Of a DNA stretch of 64,000 bases, positions 26,803 to 37,523 are shown piece after piece. The notes under the pieces are model-generated. The model saw nothing but the letters and a program-made list of their open reading frames with translations, was not told where the DNA came from and did no database searches. This DNA is from Thelonectria olida. Its lineage: Eukaryota; Ascomycota; Sordariomycetes; Hypocreales; Nectriaceae. The translations under genes and the position numbers were made by a program. The stretch's first letter is position 1, and the number at the start of each line of letters is the position of its first letter. The stretch covers positions 434,001 to 498,000 of the forward strand of contig JAGPYM010000028.1 of NCBI GenBank assembly GCA_020736575.1. Direction: 5' to 3'.

Positions 26803-27929
26803 CTAGCAAGAAGCTCCGCTAGGGACACCTTCGCACTTTTGGGACTTCTTGCCACCAGTGATGTTGTTGCCAGTCCACGTCCAGCTTTTGCAAGAAGCGC
26901 AGAGGATATAGGCGTCAGTACCCTTGGGCGCAACGGACCCAGTGACATCATTGATGGTGACGTCTGTGATAGGAACGCCGGCAGTGGGCTTGCCAGTGGG
27001 ACTACCGTTCTTGTAGTCCTGCTCGATAACGATACCGTACTTGGCGATGTTGTTGAGGGTGATGTGGTCGTACTTGACGTCAGAGACAGAGCCGGACGCT
27101 CCATAAACAGTCTTGATGCGGACACCGTTGTCGGAATTGGACACGATAGAGTCCAGGATGCGGACGGTCTTGACGATGTTATCATCACGGCCACCAACAG
27201 AGCCGATAGATAGACCGTGGCCACCGCTGCAGTTGCCACCGGTAAAAGTGATGTTGGTACCGGAGTTAATGGCGAGGCAGTCATCCTGGTTCTTGATGAC
27301 AGCTCCGGAGATGTAGACACCGGTAGAGGAGCCAACATCGAAAGCATCAGTATTGTGGCCGCCCTTAGAGTCGCCGAGAGAGTTGTCCATATGGACGTCG
27401 TAGACGCCGAGGTTGGTAACGGTGTTGATACTAAAGGCCTGGACAGGGGTGTTGAGGACGTTGAGGTTCTTGATGTTGGAGTTTTTGAGAGAATGGGCGT
27501 AGAAGAACTTCGGTTTGGTCTTGCCACCATTGCTGCCTTTGGTGTCCCACCAGCGCTGCCCTTCGCAGTCAATAGAGTGGCCAGGAGCGCCGTCGATGAG
27601 TATGTTGTTGCCGCTGAAGGAGATCAAGGGACCATTCCACTCATTGTAGTCAAAGGTAGTTTTACCCTGGAATGTGACCTGTTTAGGTTATTGGCGGGGT
27701 GCTCCTGGTGAAATTGAAGGATGCTTACATGAGTACCGTCCTTTAACTTGCTCATGTCCAGAGTGGTACCAGCAGGGACCTTGATGTCTTTGAGCATAAT
27801 GGAAGAGCAACTGCCCTTGTTCTTGATGGCTGTTGCAGCATCGGTAAAGGTGCAGCTGGCACGGGTGTCGATGGGGGATGCAAAAGCAGAGGCGGCCAGG
27901 CCGGTAAAGAGAAGAACAAAGTACAACAT
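26803..27929 (-). CDS. Endopolygalacturonase GH28, left (probably derived) copy
   Basis: Exons 27929-27729 and 27678-26803, 358 aa, coding for the same protein as the gene at 37604-38730. Signal peptide [17 protein letters not shown]. All GH28 active-site motifs are intact: NTD (about 176-178), DD (199-200), GHG (about 220-222) and RIK (254-256). It should cleave internal alpha-1,4-galacturonate bonds of homogalacturonan outside the cell. The duplicated segment includes only 80 bp before the ATG. Beyond 28009 the upstream sequence is unrelated to that of the right copy, and no TATA box was found there, so expression may be weak or differently controlled. Divergent neighbour: a truncated SDR relic. 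Confidence 0.93.
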
Positions 27930-28147
27930 TGTGGCCAAGGGAATGAAACGTGAAAGACTATAAGTAAGTAACAAAGGAACAAAGAGTCCAAGAACATTTA
28001 ATACAAGAGTGTTGAGGCCGTATGACTAAGGTGGTCCGATCTGCTGGTGGCTGGGATGTGGATACTGTGTAGTGAGCTGTGCTCCTCACACACATACTGA
28101 ACTTAGACCTTCAACACGTCACCAATCGTTTTTGCTTTATCAAAGCT

Positions 28148-28740
28148 GACCCCGTCCGCATTCGAAAAATGTATGACACGAACGTATTCGCCCTTTTCGA
28201 TGTCGTGGCGGCCTTCATGCCGCTGCTAGTAGCCGCGGTTCCAAATGCTAACCACGCACATACTATTGTGAACGTCGCCTCCGTTCTCGCACGCATACCA
28301 TATCCATTCGCATCGGCGCACAATGCTTCCAAGGCAGCTGTATCTGCCTACTCGGACACTTTACGACTGGAGCTCAACCCGCTGGGTATTCGAGTCGTCA
28401 CCTTATTTATGGGAGAGGTGTCCACGGGGCTTATGTCTACAGATAATATCAGTTTCGGACCTGACAGCTTACATGCCGACCTCGAAGTAAAGGTCAAGGA
28501 AAGGTCTCTTGCACATATTAAGACATCCATCCGCCCACAAGCTTTGCACAACAGGTTGTAAATGGCGTCTTGAAACCGAAAACCAGCTACATTTGGAAGG
28601 GTACTAACGCCTTTCTGATTTGGCTCCTGGACGCATTTGGCCCTAGGAAGGTGTTCGACTCATACATGAAGAGTTCTGTGGGACTTGATCAAAGGGAATT
28701 GTGCAAAATCATCTATGAGCGAGGTCAGAAACTCTTTCAC
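28148..28740 (+). pseudogene. Short-chain dehydrogenase/reductase, 5'-truncated relic
   Basis: It begins inside an SDR domain, reading VRIRKMYDTNVFALFDVVAA, then TIVNVASVLARIPYPFASAH, NASKAAVSAYSDTLRLELNP and GIRVVTLFMGEVSTGL. A later segment in another frame reads VVNGVLKPKTSYIWKGTNAF and LIWLLDAFGPRKVF. The style is that of fungal 1-acyl-dihydroxyacetone-phosphate reductase (Ayr1-like) proteins. The Rossmann GxxxGxG N-terminus is missing. The catalytic YxxxK position reads HNASK, so the active-site Tyr is replaced by His. There is a frame change near 28555. The truncation point lies about 140 bp from the border of the left inverted-repeat arm, which suggests that the same rearrangement removed the 5' half. 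Confidence 0.7.
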
Positions 28741-29456
28741 GGTCAATGAAGCAAGGCTCACCACTCATACAATGGTCCACTGGATCTCCTCCCTCATATT
28801 CCGAGGTTCCCGGGTCGTTCGGTTGCCCAGGGAAGGGCTGCCCGCTGTCATCCCTATCCGTGTCAAATGGCACGAATGCATTGGGCGGAGAAGAGGGTGG
28901 ACTCTGATTCGTCATGCCATCGTCGTTAAGGGAGAACCTGTCGCCGCTTGGTGCGGCCTCCATCAAGGAGAGTGACCTTGCTCCTGACGATTCTGGTGTT
29001 GTCGCGTAAGAATGATTCCTTCCGTATTCCGAACCTATATCATGCGACGGTTGCGAGTAGAGCGGTGCCCAACGGAGAGATGATGGATCATTGGTATTGG
29101 GAATCGCAGACGGGATATGTTGTGGAAATAGTTACGGGTGCGGTATCTCCGAGCGTGAAATGAAGCGAAGACTGGCTAGCCGTTGTACCAATTCGGTGTG
29201 CCGAGTAAGCAGCAGCAGCAAGGATATTAAGGCGGTTCACTGATTGCGAGTCAGTTCGCTGAGAGATTGAAGCCGATGTCGTTTCAGCAGTCTGGTGGTT
29301 GTAAGGTCTGAATCGATGGTTATTACGCACAACGGCGCTTCGGAGTCGTCTACGAGCGCGTTTTGCGGCGACGTCATGCTTTGCTTTCTCTTCCTGAGAG
29401 GCATACTTCCGAGGTCGACCGCGCTTTTTGGGTGTTTGGGGCATTGTTGGCGACAT
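28709..29456 (-). mobile_element. AT-hook-like N-terminal part of a transposon-associated protein, decayed
   Basis: Minus-strand frames begin MSPTMPQTPKKRGRPRKYAS with the KRGRPRK AT-hook core, followed by a basic KRARRRLRSAVVRNNHRF stretch. Further on, in another frame, comes PPSSPPNAFVPFDTDRDDSG and IDRERVSDLAHR. This architecture is common at the start of repetitive fungal ORFs linked to large DNA transposons (Ulp1-protease or Helitron-type neighbours). No catalytic domain remains, and the frames are broken between 29000 and 29090. Family assignment is tentative. Confidence 0.4.
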
Positions 29457-29869
29457 GTAGCAGTACGGTAGTTGCGGTCGCGGTGCTTGGTTAAGTCAAA
29501 ACCCTTGTGAGATGAGCATGAGCCCCCGAGATGACCGCGAAATCTCGAATGGGCAGGTACAATGACCGCTAAATTCTGACTGGCTGGAGCCTTGGCGGTG
29601 ATATTCCAAACAGGCTAGTGCGATGACCGTGAAACTCAAAACGGAAATTTACGCGAGCCCGACGGCCTCAATGTCAGACACATCACGGGGTATAGAATGA
29701 CAAACGCAACTCAGCAGTGACTTGATGCGGAACTCGTTCGAAACTATAATCGACCTGTTGAACTAGCGTCGCATGTAATTATGACCACTGGGTGCAATGC
29801 AAGACTATTTCCAGTTCGGTTCAACCCGTTGCTGCACCCAACCACCATATCAGGCATAAATGACTGCCA
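29457..29869. other. Intergenic, no gene seen
   Basis: 3' flank of the sugar-transporter gene; no coding features recognised. Confidence 0.4.
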
Positions 29870-31653
29870 TCACTCCTTGCGATCTGCCGCAATCCTCTCT
29901 GTGTGATCAGCCTCAGCCAGCACCGCATCCTTGGCGTCATAGGTCTTGTCAAGCGCCTCCTTTCCATCAAATACCTGGCTGACTTCCTCCAGGGAGAGCC
30001 CGCGCGTTTCAGGGTAGGCGAAGTAGAAGATCACAAGCCACAAAACCAGACCGCAAACGAAGACGATGTAGTACTTCCAGCCGATGGCGTCCAGTGCTAC
30101 AGGGTTGACGAAGCCGTTAAACATGCTGCTGCCGTACTGCGCAAGGTTGAAGAGAGTAAGTCCCTTGGCGCGGAGCGTGTACGGCAGCACCTCGAGCAGA
30201 TAAGCAATGGGCAAGGGGTTCATAGCGAAGTTATAAAAACCGAGAAATATGAACACCATGACCACCACGCCGATACCAAGTCCTCGGTTACTTTCCTCTC
30301 GCTGTTGGTTCAGCGCGGCGAGTATAGTCCAGATGATGAAAGCGACGAACATGCCGCAAGTGGACGTGAGGAATAGGAATCGCCTTCCGAGACGGTCGAT
30401 GAGGAGTGCAGAAGAACCGGCAACAATATAGCTAAAGATCTGGATCAAACCATTGATAAGATTCTGTGTTTCAGGGTTGGTGATGCCGATATCGGTGAGC
30501 ACGAGAGAGATGTACGATCCAACGAGCTGGTTACCGCACCACTGGATGATGAAGCCGAGACTAACGACGACGAACAGACGATGACGGTTTCCCTCTGGAC
30601 GTGAAAAATGGGCATTAGCATCACCTCTTGGACCCAGGCTTTTGAAAAGGCGGAGAACTTACTTGTTCGGAAAAACTGGAGGTAGGAAGACGATTCCATT
30701 GAACGCTCAAACTCGATGGCGCCTGTAATCTCGGCTACCTGAAGCATTACCAGCTCAGTCGGCTCTTCGGTCCCGCTATGATGTTTGCTTAGAATCTTGG
30801 TAGCTTCTGGCGTTCGTCCATTTGCGATGAGCCATCTAGGGCTCTCGGGCACGAAATAGATCGCGAGGAGCTGAATGATAGAGACAAGGGCCTGGAGGAG
30901 TGAAGGAATTCGCCAGCTCCAGTCACTTGACATCCTAAAAGTGCCATATGTGGACCAAGCAGCAACGATGGCTCCCCAATACTACATGCAAAAGACGAGA
31001 TTAATACATACATATGGGAGAGGGAGGGAGAGAAAGAAGAAGGGATTTATTCCTGTTTGGAGGTATTTACTTACCCAAGTGGTGTTATAAACGGCGGTGA
31101 TAATTGGTCGATGCGTTGGATAGGCTAACTCTCCGATGAGTGGAGGAGCAGCGGTACACACGAAGCCTGCGCCCATGCCAATGAAGAATCGCCCGGCAAT
31201 AAACATGCCAAAATTCTGTGCACAGCCCTGCAACAGCCCGCCGAGAATGATGATAACGGACCCTCCGAAGATTGGGTGTCGTCGGCCGAACTTGTCCGCA
31301 GCGAAAGGAGCGAGAGGCAGAGAGACGGCGCCACCGATGACTTGCATGTTGACCATCAGTCCGAGCAGGGCACCGCGAGGGTGATCAAAATCTGCAATAT
31401 ACCCGCGATTAGCCCTCACCGACCCACAGAGAGCACGGGGGAACTATCATGACTTACAAGTTTGCCAATGCCCGACAGTCTGCATACCGTTAAGGACACT
31501 TCCATCGAATCCGCCGACATAACTTGTGAGGAATGGGACGAAGAGGAGCATGTTTAGTCTGACGAGGTAAGGCACGTTCCACCATGACTCTTTGGTGCAG
31601 AGTTGGAGGAGCCGCAACTCGCCATTTTCGGCAGGTGCAATTGTTTCGGCCAT
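29870..31653 (-). CDS. MFS sugar transporter (sugar porter family)
   Basis: Proton-coupled hexose or disaccharide importer of the plasma membrane. Exons on the minus strand: 31653-31458, 31391-31075, 30981-30663, 30594-29870; 518 aa, the normal length for twelve-helix fungal sugar porters. Signatures visible: GGFDGSVLNGMQ in helix 1, ADKFGRRHPIFGGS after helix 2, RFFIGMGAGFVCTAAPPLIGE, the central PESPRWLIANGR, DRLGRRFLFLTST in the second half and the C-terminal PETRGLSLEEVSQVF. All four exons join in frame. It lies between the two endopolygalacturonase copies, inside the loop of the inverted repeat. Closest type by eye is the lactose/hexose permease group; the true substrate is unknown. Confidence 0.93.
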
Positions 31654-34006
31654 TATTCAATGATGTTAATAGATAGAAAAAGTGATAAAGTAGCGAGCTT
31701 AGTGGTGGTGGTGGTGGTGAAGTGGTTTGGAAGTGGGAGAAGGGCTAGAATATATATTCGGTCGAGTTTTGACTGTCATGCTTTTAACCTGTGAAGTTTG
31801 TGAGGCATCCGGTAACCAGTAACTACCCTTTGGGAACTCACAAAAAGGAAGAAAACTGTGATATCACCCCACAAACCTCGTGACAACCAAAAACGTGCAA
31901 CGTTCGTCTTCTGTACTCCAGATTTTCCCCATGGGGTATGTCCAAAGCGCAAGAAAATGGTAAATCAAATTTTAGCCTGTTTAAACACGTGAATGGGCTG
32001 ATTAAGGATTAGGTTTGTAAAAATTAGGACTAGAGAGTTGAGCCTCGAAACTGTCCTCTGGGTAGGTATCAAGTGTCGATCTGGTCTAGTCAAAATTAGT
32101 GGCTTTTGTTGTGCGTGTTTGTGTGTGTGTGAGTTGCAGGTCGGAGAAATGCTTTTTGTCAGTATCACCGAAGCATTTAGCCGAGACGTCGTATTGTGAA
32201 AGGGAAAAAAGTAAAATAAAGAAAGGAGGAGGGGCGGGCCTAAAGTTGAACCCCTTGAACAAAGCAACCGTCATTGGCCCCCTATTTGCCCGACACCCAC
32301 TTGACATTTTACCGAATTTATCCGACTTTGTTCTCGATCTCGAGAACATTTTCGCTCAAGTCAGGCAAGTCATGTAAAGTCTCGACGCTGCAGAAGCGAG
32401 ATCAATACAAGCAATAGCGGAAGGTTTTCCAGATAAGGGGTACTTCTTTTCATTGAGAGTGACTTTGAAGTGTGATGGATGACATGGTGATGGGAAAGTT
32501 TGCGCTGGTTAAGTAAATTGGCCTGCATTCAACCGTTTGGATGAGGGGTTTTAATCTGCGGGGAAGAGGAGAACGCTGTCTTTCTGTCATACTCTGAGGG
32601 TTTCTTGGACACTTCACATACTTTCTCACATGTGCGTTGTACCTGGATTTCCGTACAAAATGGCCCCTGTCAATTACACCAAGTGAGTTCCGTCGCCTCT
32701 CACCTTACACAATCAATGCCTTGGACTTTCTTCAATAAGTTACCCAACTTGAGAGAGTGTTGAATGACTCGCCATGCAAGGTCAGTCAGTGCCTGTCACC
32801 TAGGTCGTTGCTCGGTCAGTCTACATGAAATATAAAAAGCAACAAGAGAAAGAGTGGCTCGATATCGAGCCTGAGGATTCTGCTATGCCTTTTGGAGTCT
32901 GCCTCATCGATGCGAGGATAAATGCGAACCCGAACCCGAATCCTCAGAATGGACCATATATCTTTAAATACATTGCCCAATACAGTTCAAACTGATCACA
33001 TGCTGTCTTTACCCATGTCATGGCCAAGACCCTCGAGATCGGGTCCTTTCGCCTTTATTATCCTAGGAAGCGAGATATCGCGAACCGGATACTCGGAAAA
33101 TAGGGTGCGGTCCGCGCATATGGTTGTTCCTAAGCGAGGTGGAAATTGCCCCAACCAACAAATTTTGCACCTAGCCGTTAGCGTGCTCCCAGACACATAT
33201 GCCCCCCAATCCCCGTCTAGTTACTGGCTGGGTAAGCGGGGGAGCGGCACACTACATGAGGTGTATCCACCCGTACACGCGGGCCTACGAGAAAGCGACA
33301 GAGGAGAAGCACAATTCGACACTGAATGGTCGGATGCACAAAGTAGGGAGTCTAAGACTCAAGCTGACCTGAAGTATTAAATTCATTTGAGCTGGCTCTC
33401 ACAACCCTAACGAAGGCGGTGTTATCGCTCTTAGCTCGAATCGCTATGCCAACCAGAGGCGGCAGGATTATATCGAAAACTCGGCTATATGACACCTCGG
33501 CTGCACCAAGCACCACATTGAGGAACTTAGACAAGATCACTATAGTAGACGATAATTGACTAGTTACGACAGTGAAAAACCTTGAATGAGTGGGATCTGA
33601 GTCTGCCTTTGCTAGTAACCCAAAACCTTTTGCCCGTCACGTGTCTGGTTTGCTGTTATTTCTATCTATGCATGGAGTGTATAACTAGCTAGCTTTGATT
33701 ACCGTCCGCCTGGGACACTCTTGGTGGATCTCATTATGCCGTCATTACGCGACTAGGGGCCTTGTCCCTCGTATTGTAAACGAGCCCTGAGCGAGCTGAC
33801 AGGGTTAGTATACGTCAAGACCCACTGCAACGTCGGAAGCACGCGGAGTCTACGGAGTAAGTCGCATCTAACTCTACTACCCTATTTCTCCTTGTTATTA
33901 AGGGGGCTGAACCCAGCGATCCCTGAATGATGCCGCTTTTGGAGATTTCGTCCTTGATTTTTTTTTCGCTGTTCGTGTCTTGCTAGTAGAGTTATCGCAT
34001 ACCACG
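31654..34006. other. Intergenic, 2.3 kb, no gene supported
   Basis: Promoter side of the sugar-transporter gene (31654-32100) and upstream region of the P450 gene. A GT microsatellite-like run lies at 32115-32130, and the 31700-31720 stretch is a short GGT-repeat. An open frame at 32922-33380 has no family features or intron context. Confidence 0.45.
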
Positions 34007-35916
34007 ATGTCTCTGTGTCTCCTTATAGAATCCACGTCTTCATGGACGTCAACTTTGGGTGTCTTGTTCTTTATGGTCAGTCCTGGCATGGCGCCGCTTG
34101 TGGTACGGGTTGATTGATACAGAGTCCTCTCAGTTCGTTTGCTATATCGTTCTATACGCCATCTATAACATCTGGTTCCATCCCCTTCGCAAATACCCTG
34201 GGCCTTGGTGGCTGGCAGCGAGCCGTATACCCTACACCATCTCCGTTCTACGAGGAACCGCAATAAGAGAGGTCAAAGAGCTGCATGAAAAGTACGGCCA
34301 CGTCGTGCGCATCAACCCGGATACACTTTCGTTCACTTCCAGCCAGGCATGGCCCGGTGAGTCCCACACCCCTTTCTGGTTATGTCTATCCAGCGGCCCC
34401 TCCCATTTGCGATTCTAACAGAACTAAGACATCTACGGCCCGAAGCGACCCGGAGGGCGAGGAAACATCCCTAGAGACCCCACGTATTACATGAAACCCG
34501 GAAAGGTATGTAAACCTGGCCGTACTGTCACTCGAGATCAAGCCCAACGCCGACTTCTAGTTGTAAAAACTCCTTGATGCGGAAGTGACAGACTACTCAC
34601 GCTTTTCGCTGTCTTATAGGCAATCTTCGATAAAGAGAGCCATCGCCGACTCGTAACATGCAAGCTCGCGCCGTCCCTCCACGAAGTTCATCTCCAGAAG
34701 TATGCAACACTCTTCATTTCTAAGCTCCAAGAGTCCCGGCACGAGTCAAGCACCGGCGTCGTCGACCTCGCTAGGTGGATCAATCTCCTCACGACAGACA
34801 TTGCCGGTGCGTTTGTCCTTGGTGAGAGCTTTGGCGGCCTCCAAGGCGGCCAGATCCACCCATGGCTCGGTACCATCGCGTGGAATGTGCGGATCTTTAC
34901 TTTCATCCGAGAACTAAGTCGATATCCTGGGGTCCTTCGTGCCATTGATTCATGCTGGCCCCGGAGCAAGGAGCGCGAGGAAGAGTCGTTCATGGCCAGA
35001 TCCATCGCGAAACGGATTGTGAAGGGAACCGACCGCCATGATCTCTTGTGTATCGTAGAGGCCTCTGGCGAAGAAAGGTTCGTTCCTTCGAGATCTGCGC
35101 AGGGAAGCTCTCTCCGAATCATTGCTAATGATGCTGCAGGGTGCCGTCGGATGAGATGGAGGCCATGGCAATGCTCTTTGTCATCGCCGGAAGTGAGACC
35201 AGTAAGTCGACGCTGATGAAACCCAATACCTTGGCAGGAGTCCAGTATTGACCCTTCACAGCTGCCAGCTTGCTCACCGGCTCAGTACACCTCCTTTTGA
35301 AGCACCCCCTAGTGCTGCAAAAACTCACTTCAATCCTGCGCAAGCAATTTCGCAGTAGCTCGGATATGACGCTTTTCGCACTTCAAGGCCTAGAATACCT
35401 CAATGCCGTCCTACAAGAAAGCCTTCGCCTCTACCCTCCAGCACCAGGCAACCTCTTTCGGCGAACAGCGGCGGAAGGACACGTCGTGATGGGGAAGGCG
35501 ATTCCATCCCACACAAGTCTTACCATGCATCTTTGGGCGGCAAACCGGTCGCCGCTGAACTTCCACATGCCCGACCATATGGTTCCTGAGAGATGGATGA
35601 AGCCTCGGCCAGCGGAGTTTGAAAACGATGATAGGGATGTGATGAAACCGTTTGGCGTAAGGCCGCAGGATTGTCCTGGAAAGAGGCAAGCCGACTCCTC
35701 GGAACTTGAGGATAGTTACTTAACTATTCATTGATGCTCATAACGCTAATCGACACTAGCTTCGCTTGGGCCGAGATGCGTTTGATCCTCGCACGCATGC
35801 TGTGGCACTTTGATTTCAAGCTCGTCTCAGAGAGCTGCGACTGGATTGATCGGCAAAAGGTGTTTATCTTTTGCCAGAGGCGACCGTTGAGAGTCAAGAT
35901 CACGGCTGTAGCCTAA
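34007..35916 (+). CDS. Cytochrome P450 with altered haem-binding motif
   Basis: Microsomal monooxygenase of the fungal isotrichodermin-hydroxylase-like (CYP65/CYP68 style) group by eye. Seven exons: 34007-34075, 34134-34356, 34429-34505, 34620-35077, 35140-35201, 35262-35685, 35760-35916; 489 aa. Landmarks: proline-rich HPLRKYPGPW, I-helix FVIAGSETTAS, ExxR in LQESLRLYPPAP, PERW in MVPERWMKP. The haem loop reads PFGVRPQDCPGK: the Cys ligand (about 434) is kept, but the conserved Gly and Arg of FxxGxRxCxG are Arg and Gln. Both changes are explained by G-to-A transitions. The last intron is GC-AG (AG|GCAAGC donor); reading it as an intron restores AWAEMRLILARMLWHF. The first acceptor could be 9 nt earlier. 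The gene may be a decaying or functionally shifted copy. Confidence 0.82.
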
Positions 35917-36890
35917 GGGTGTTTCGTTTCTGAGAAGAGGGAGAACGAGAAAATGGGAAAAGATAGAAGTCTAAATTGAAAATTCGTGGGTATGAGGTTA
36001 GCAACTGCTCGCTCCGGCATGCCATGCATTGGCGTTGAACCTTGTTCACGGCTTGGTAACTCTTTATATTGTGAGTTCTGTTCTTAGCTCTTATTAGGTT
36101 TTTCACATGGTATGAGCGAGTCCACTTGCGTCCGATATCAGTACTGCAAACGGTTTCTAGGCCGAGCTGTATGCCAGTTTGCCCTCGTGCAATTTTACAC
36201 ATTTGTTTTGTTTTCCTCCCTATGTGCGGGCTGGAATCCGGTTTGGTACAAGCATGGAGACAAGATGCTGGTGATATCGTCATGACCGCATGACCGGTAA
36301 CTCGGCTGCATTTCGTCGCCCTGGTGATCACCCAGCATGTAGGCGACGAACGAGAGAACGAGGAGGTTCAAAGAAGGACACGATACACATGAGAGGATAT
36401 CACTTAGCCGCTTACTTCTGAGCTGGGGCGGCGCGCATCTGTCATCAATACTGGTTCCTTACATGGCCTTTGCCCCCTATTAATGACGGCCCATGCGCCT
36501 CGTTGCTATCGCTCATTATAAACAACATCGCGTTGCAGCCTTGGGCGTGGCAAAGCCGGAGAAAAACTAAAGAGCGAAATACGAGGAGCGAGGAACGAGT
36601 TTGAACAGAGGCGCAGATTGGCGGGGTTATTTTCTCTCCAAGTGCGCTAAGCCACACTTACAGGAGTTTGAGACCAATCATGAGATTATCACAGTTTATT
36701 TACGCTGCAGAAATCCTCCCGGTACTAGGGAAATTGACCTGAACAGCGGTTTAGCGGACTCGAGAGAATAGGGTGGAAAGCCATCATCACATTCAGCCCT
36801 CGTTCCCCGCGCCAATTGATACACGCCATGACTGAGAGTCCCATGCTTACTGGCCATCTCCACATCCCTGATCGATCAATGTGGACATGA
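35917..36890. other. Intergenic, no gene seen
   Basis: No coding similarity recognised on either strand. Confidence 0.4.
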
Positions 36891-37050
36891 GCTGATGCAC
36901 GCTTTCCGACAGTGCGATGAAGCCAAATCCTCCTGTCAGCGTTGTTACATCTACGGAAGGGAATGCCCAGGATACACAGGCAACTTTCATTTCCGACACA
37001 GCCTTGCTCCAGCGGCACCTCGGAGCTCCCTAACGGAACAAGCCAAACGA
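36891..37050 (+). pseudogene. Zn(II)2Cys6 regulator fragment
   Basis: The plus strand encodes FRQCDEAKSSCQRCYIYGRE, then CPGYTGNFHFRH, matching the second half of a fungal zinc cluster (CDExxPxCxxCxxxxxxCPGY). The first half of the cluster is missing upstream, and the frame stops at about 37057. An isolated relic. Confidence 0.65.
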
Positions 37051-37277
37051 ATATCATAAATTCTCGCCATCTTAGACCAGACATGTCGGAAGGGACGGCC
37101 CAGCACAAAATAGCCGCATGCCGGTGTTTACCGATGTCGGTCTTTGCTCTCAAATATCTAGACCCTCCGGATCAAACACCTGAAACTTGACAGCTAGACA
37201 ATAGGCCCAATCGTCTTCCAACTATTCTCCCATTCTAATCTTTTCAAGACGTCCCAGGATTTATGCCGAAACTCAGG
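37018..37277 (-). repeat. Diverged inverted repeat B, left member
   Basis: The reverse complement aligns with 39838-40030. Shared stretches include CTGA(G/A)TTTCGGCATAA, TTGAAAAG(A/G)TTAGAATGGGAGAA, GACATCGGTAAACAC and ATTTTGTGCTGGG(C/T)CGTCCCTTCC-type blocks, then CTAAGATGG and TTTGGCTTGTTC. The right member lacks about 45 bp in the middle. By eye roughly four in five bases match. The two members flank the right endopolygalacturonase arm. Confidence 0.8.
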
Positions 37278-37459
37278 ACCATGTGGTTTCATTTCATCAT
37301 ACCAGGTCGGGGGTGAACGGCCAAAAGTTTCCTAGTTTAGGTCAATGGACCAGTAATACGAACCGCAATTCCGGGAGAACGGCAAACATCGAGTCAACCG
37401 GGTGCACAGAATACATGAAAGTGGTTCGTCCCTTTGGTACTGTATTGCTGGGCTTTTAC

Positions 37460-37466
37460 TATATAG
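37460..37466 (+). promoter_or_regulatory. TATA-like box of the right endopolygalacturonase gene
   Basis: TATATAG, about 140 bp upstream of the ATG at 37604 and 58 bp outside the duplicated arm, so the left copy does not have it. Confidence 0.5.
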
Positions 37467-37523
37467 ACCTCTATTTCCCGACTGATGTTGATTCATTCCT
37501 CTTTTGATACCGTCCTTCACACT

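Larger units (their letters stand above)
26359..28009 (-). repeat. Left arm of 1651-bp inverted repeat carrying endopolygalacturonase
   Basis: Every position x in this arm pairs with 65533-x in 37524-39174; both arms are exactly 1651 bp with no gaps. Two base differences were seen: in the 5' leader (GTTACTT here, GTTGCTT in the right arm, coding orientation) and near the distal end (CTGGGTGAT here, CTGAGTGAT right). Homology stops abruptly on both sides. The arm holds only 80 bp upstream of the gene's ATG and 444 bp downstream of its stop. Confidence 0.97.

Noticed and set aside
26616..27572. Long antisense open frame opposite the left endopolygalacturonase (and its mirror in the right arm)
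   Set aside because: Its Ser/Thr/Pro-rich translation is the frame shadow of the GH28 gene; no family features or start context of its own.
32922..33380. 152-codon plus-strand frame in the 2.3-kb gap before the P450 gene
   Set aside because: Starts in a repetitive CCGAACCCGAA stretch and shows no recognisable domain.
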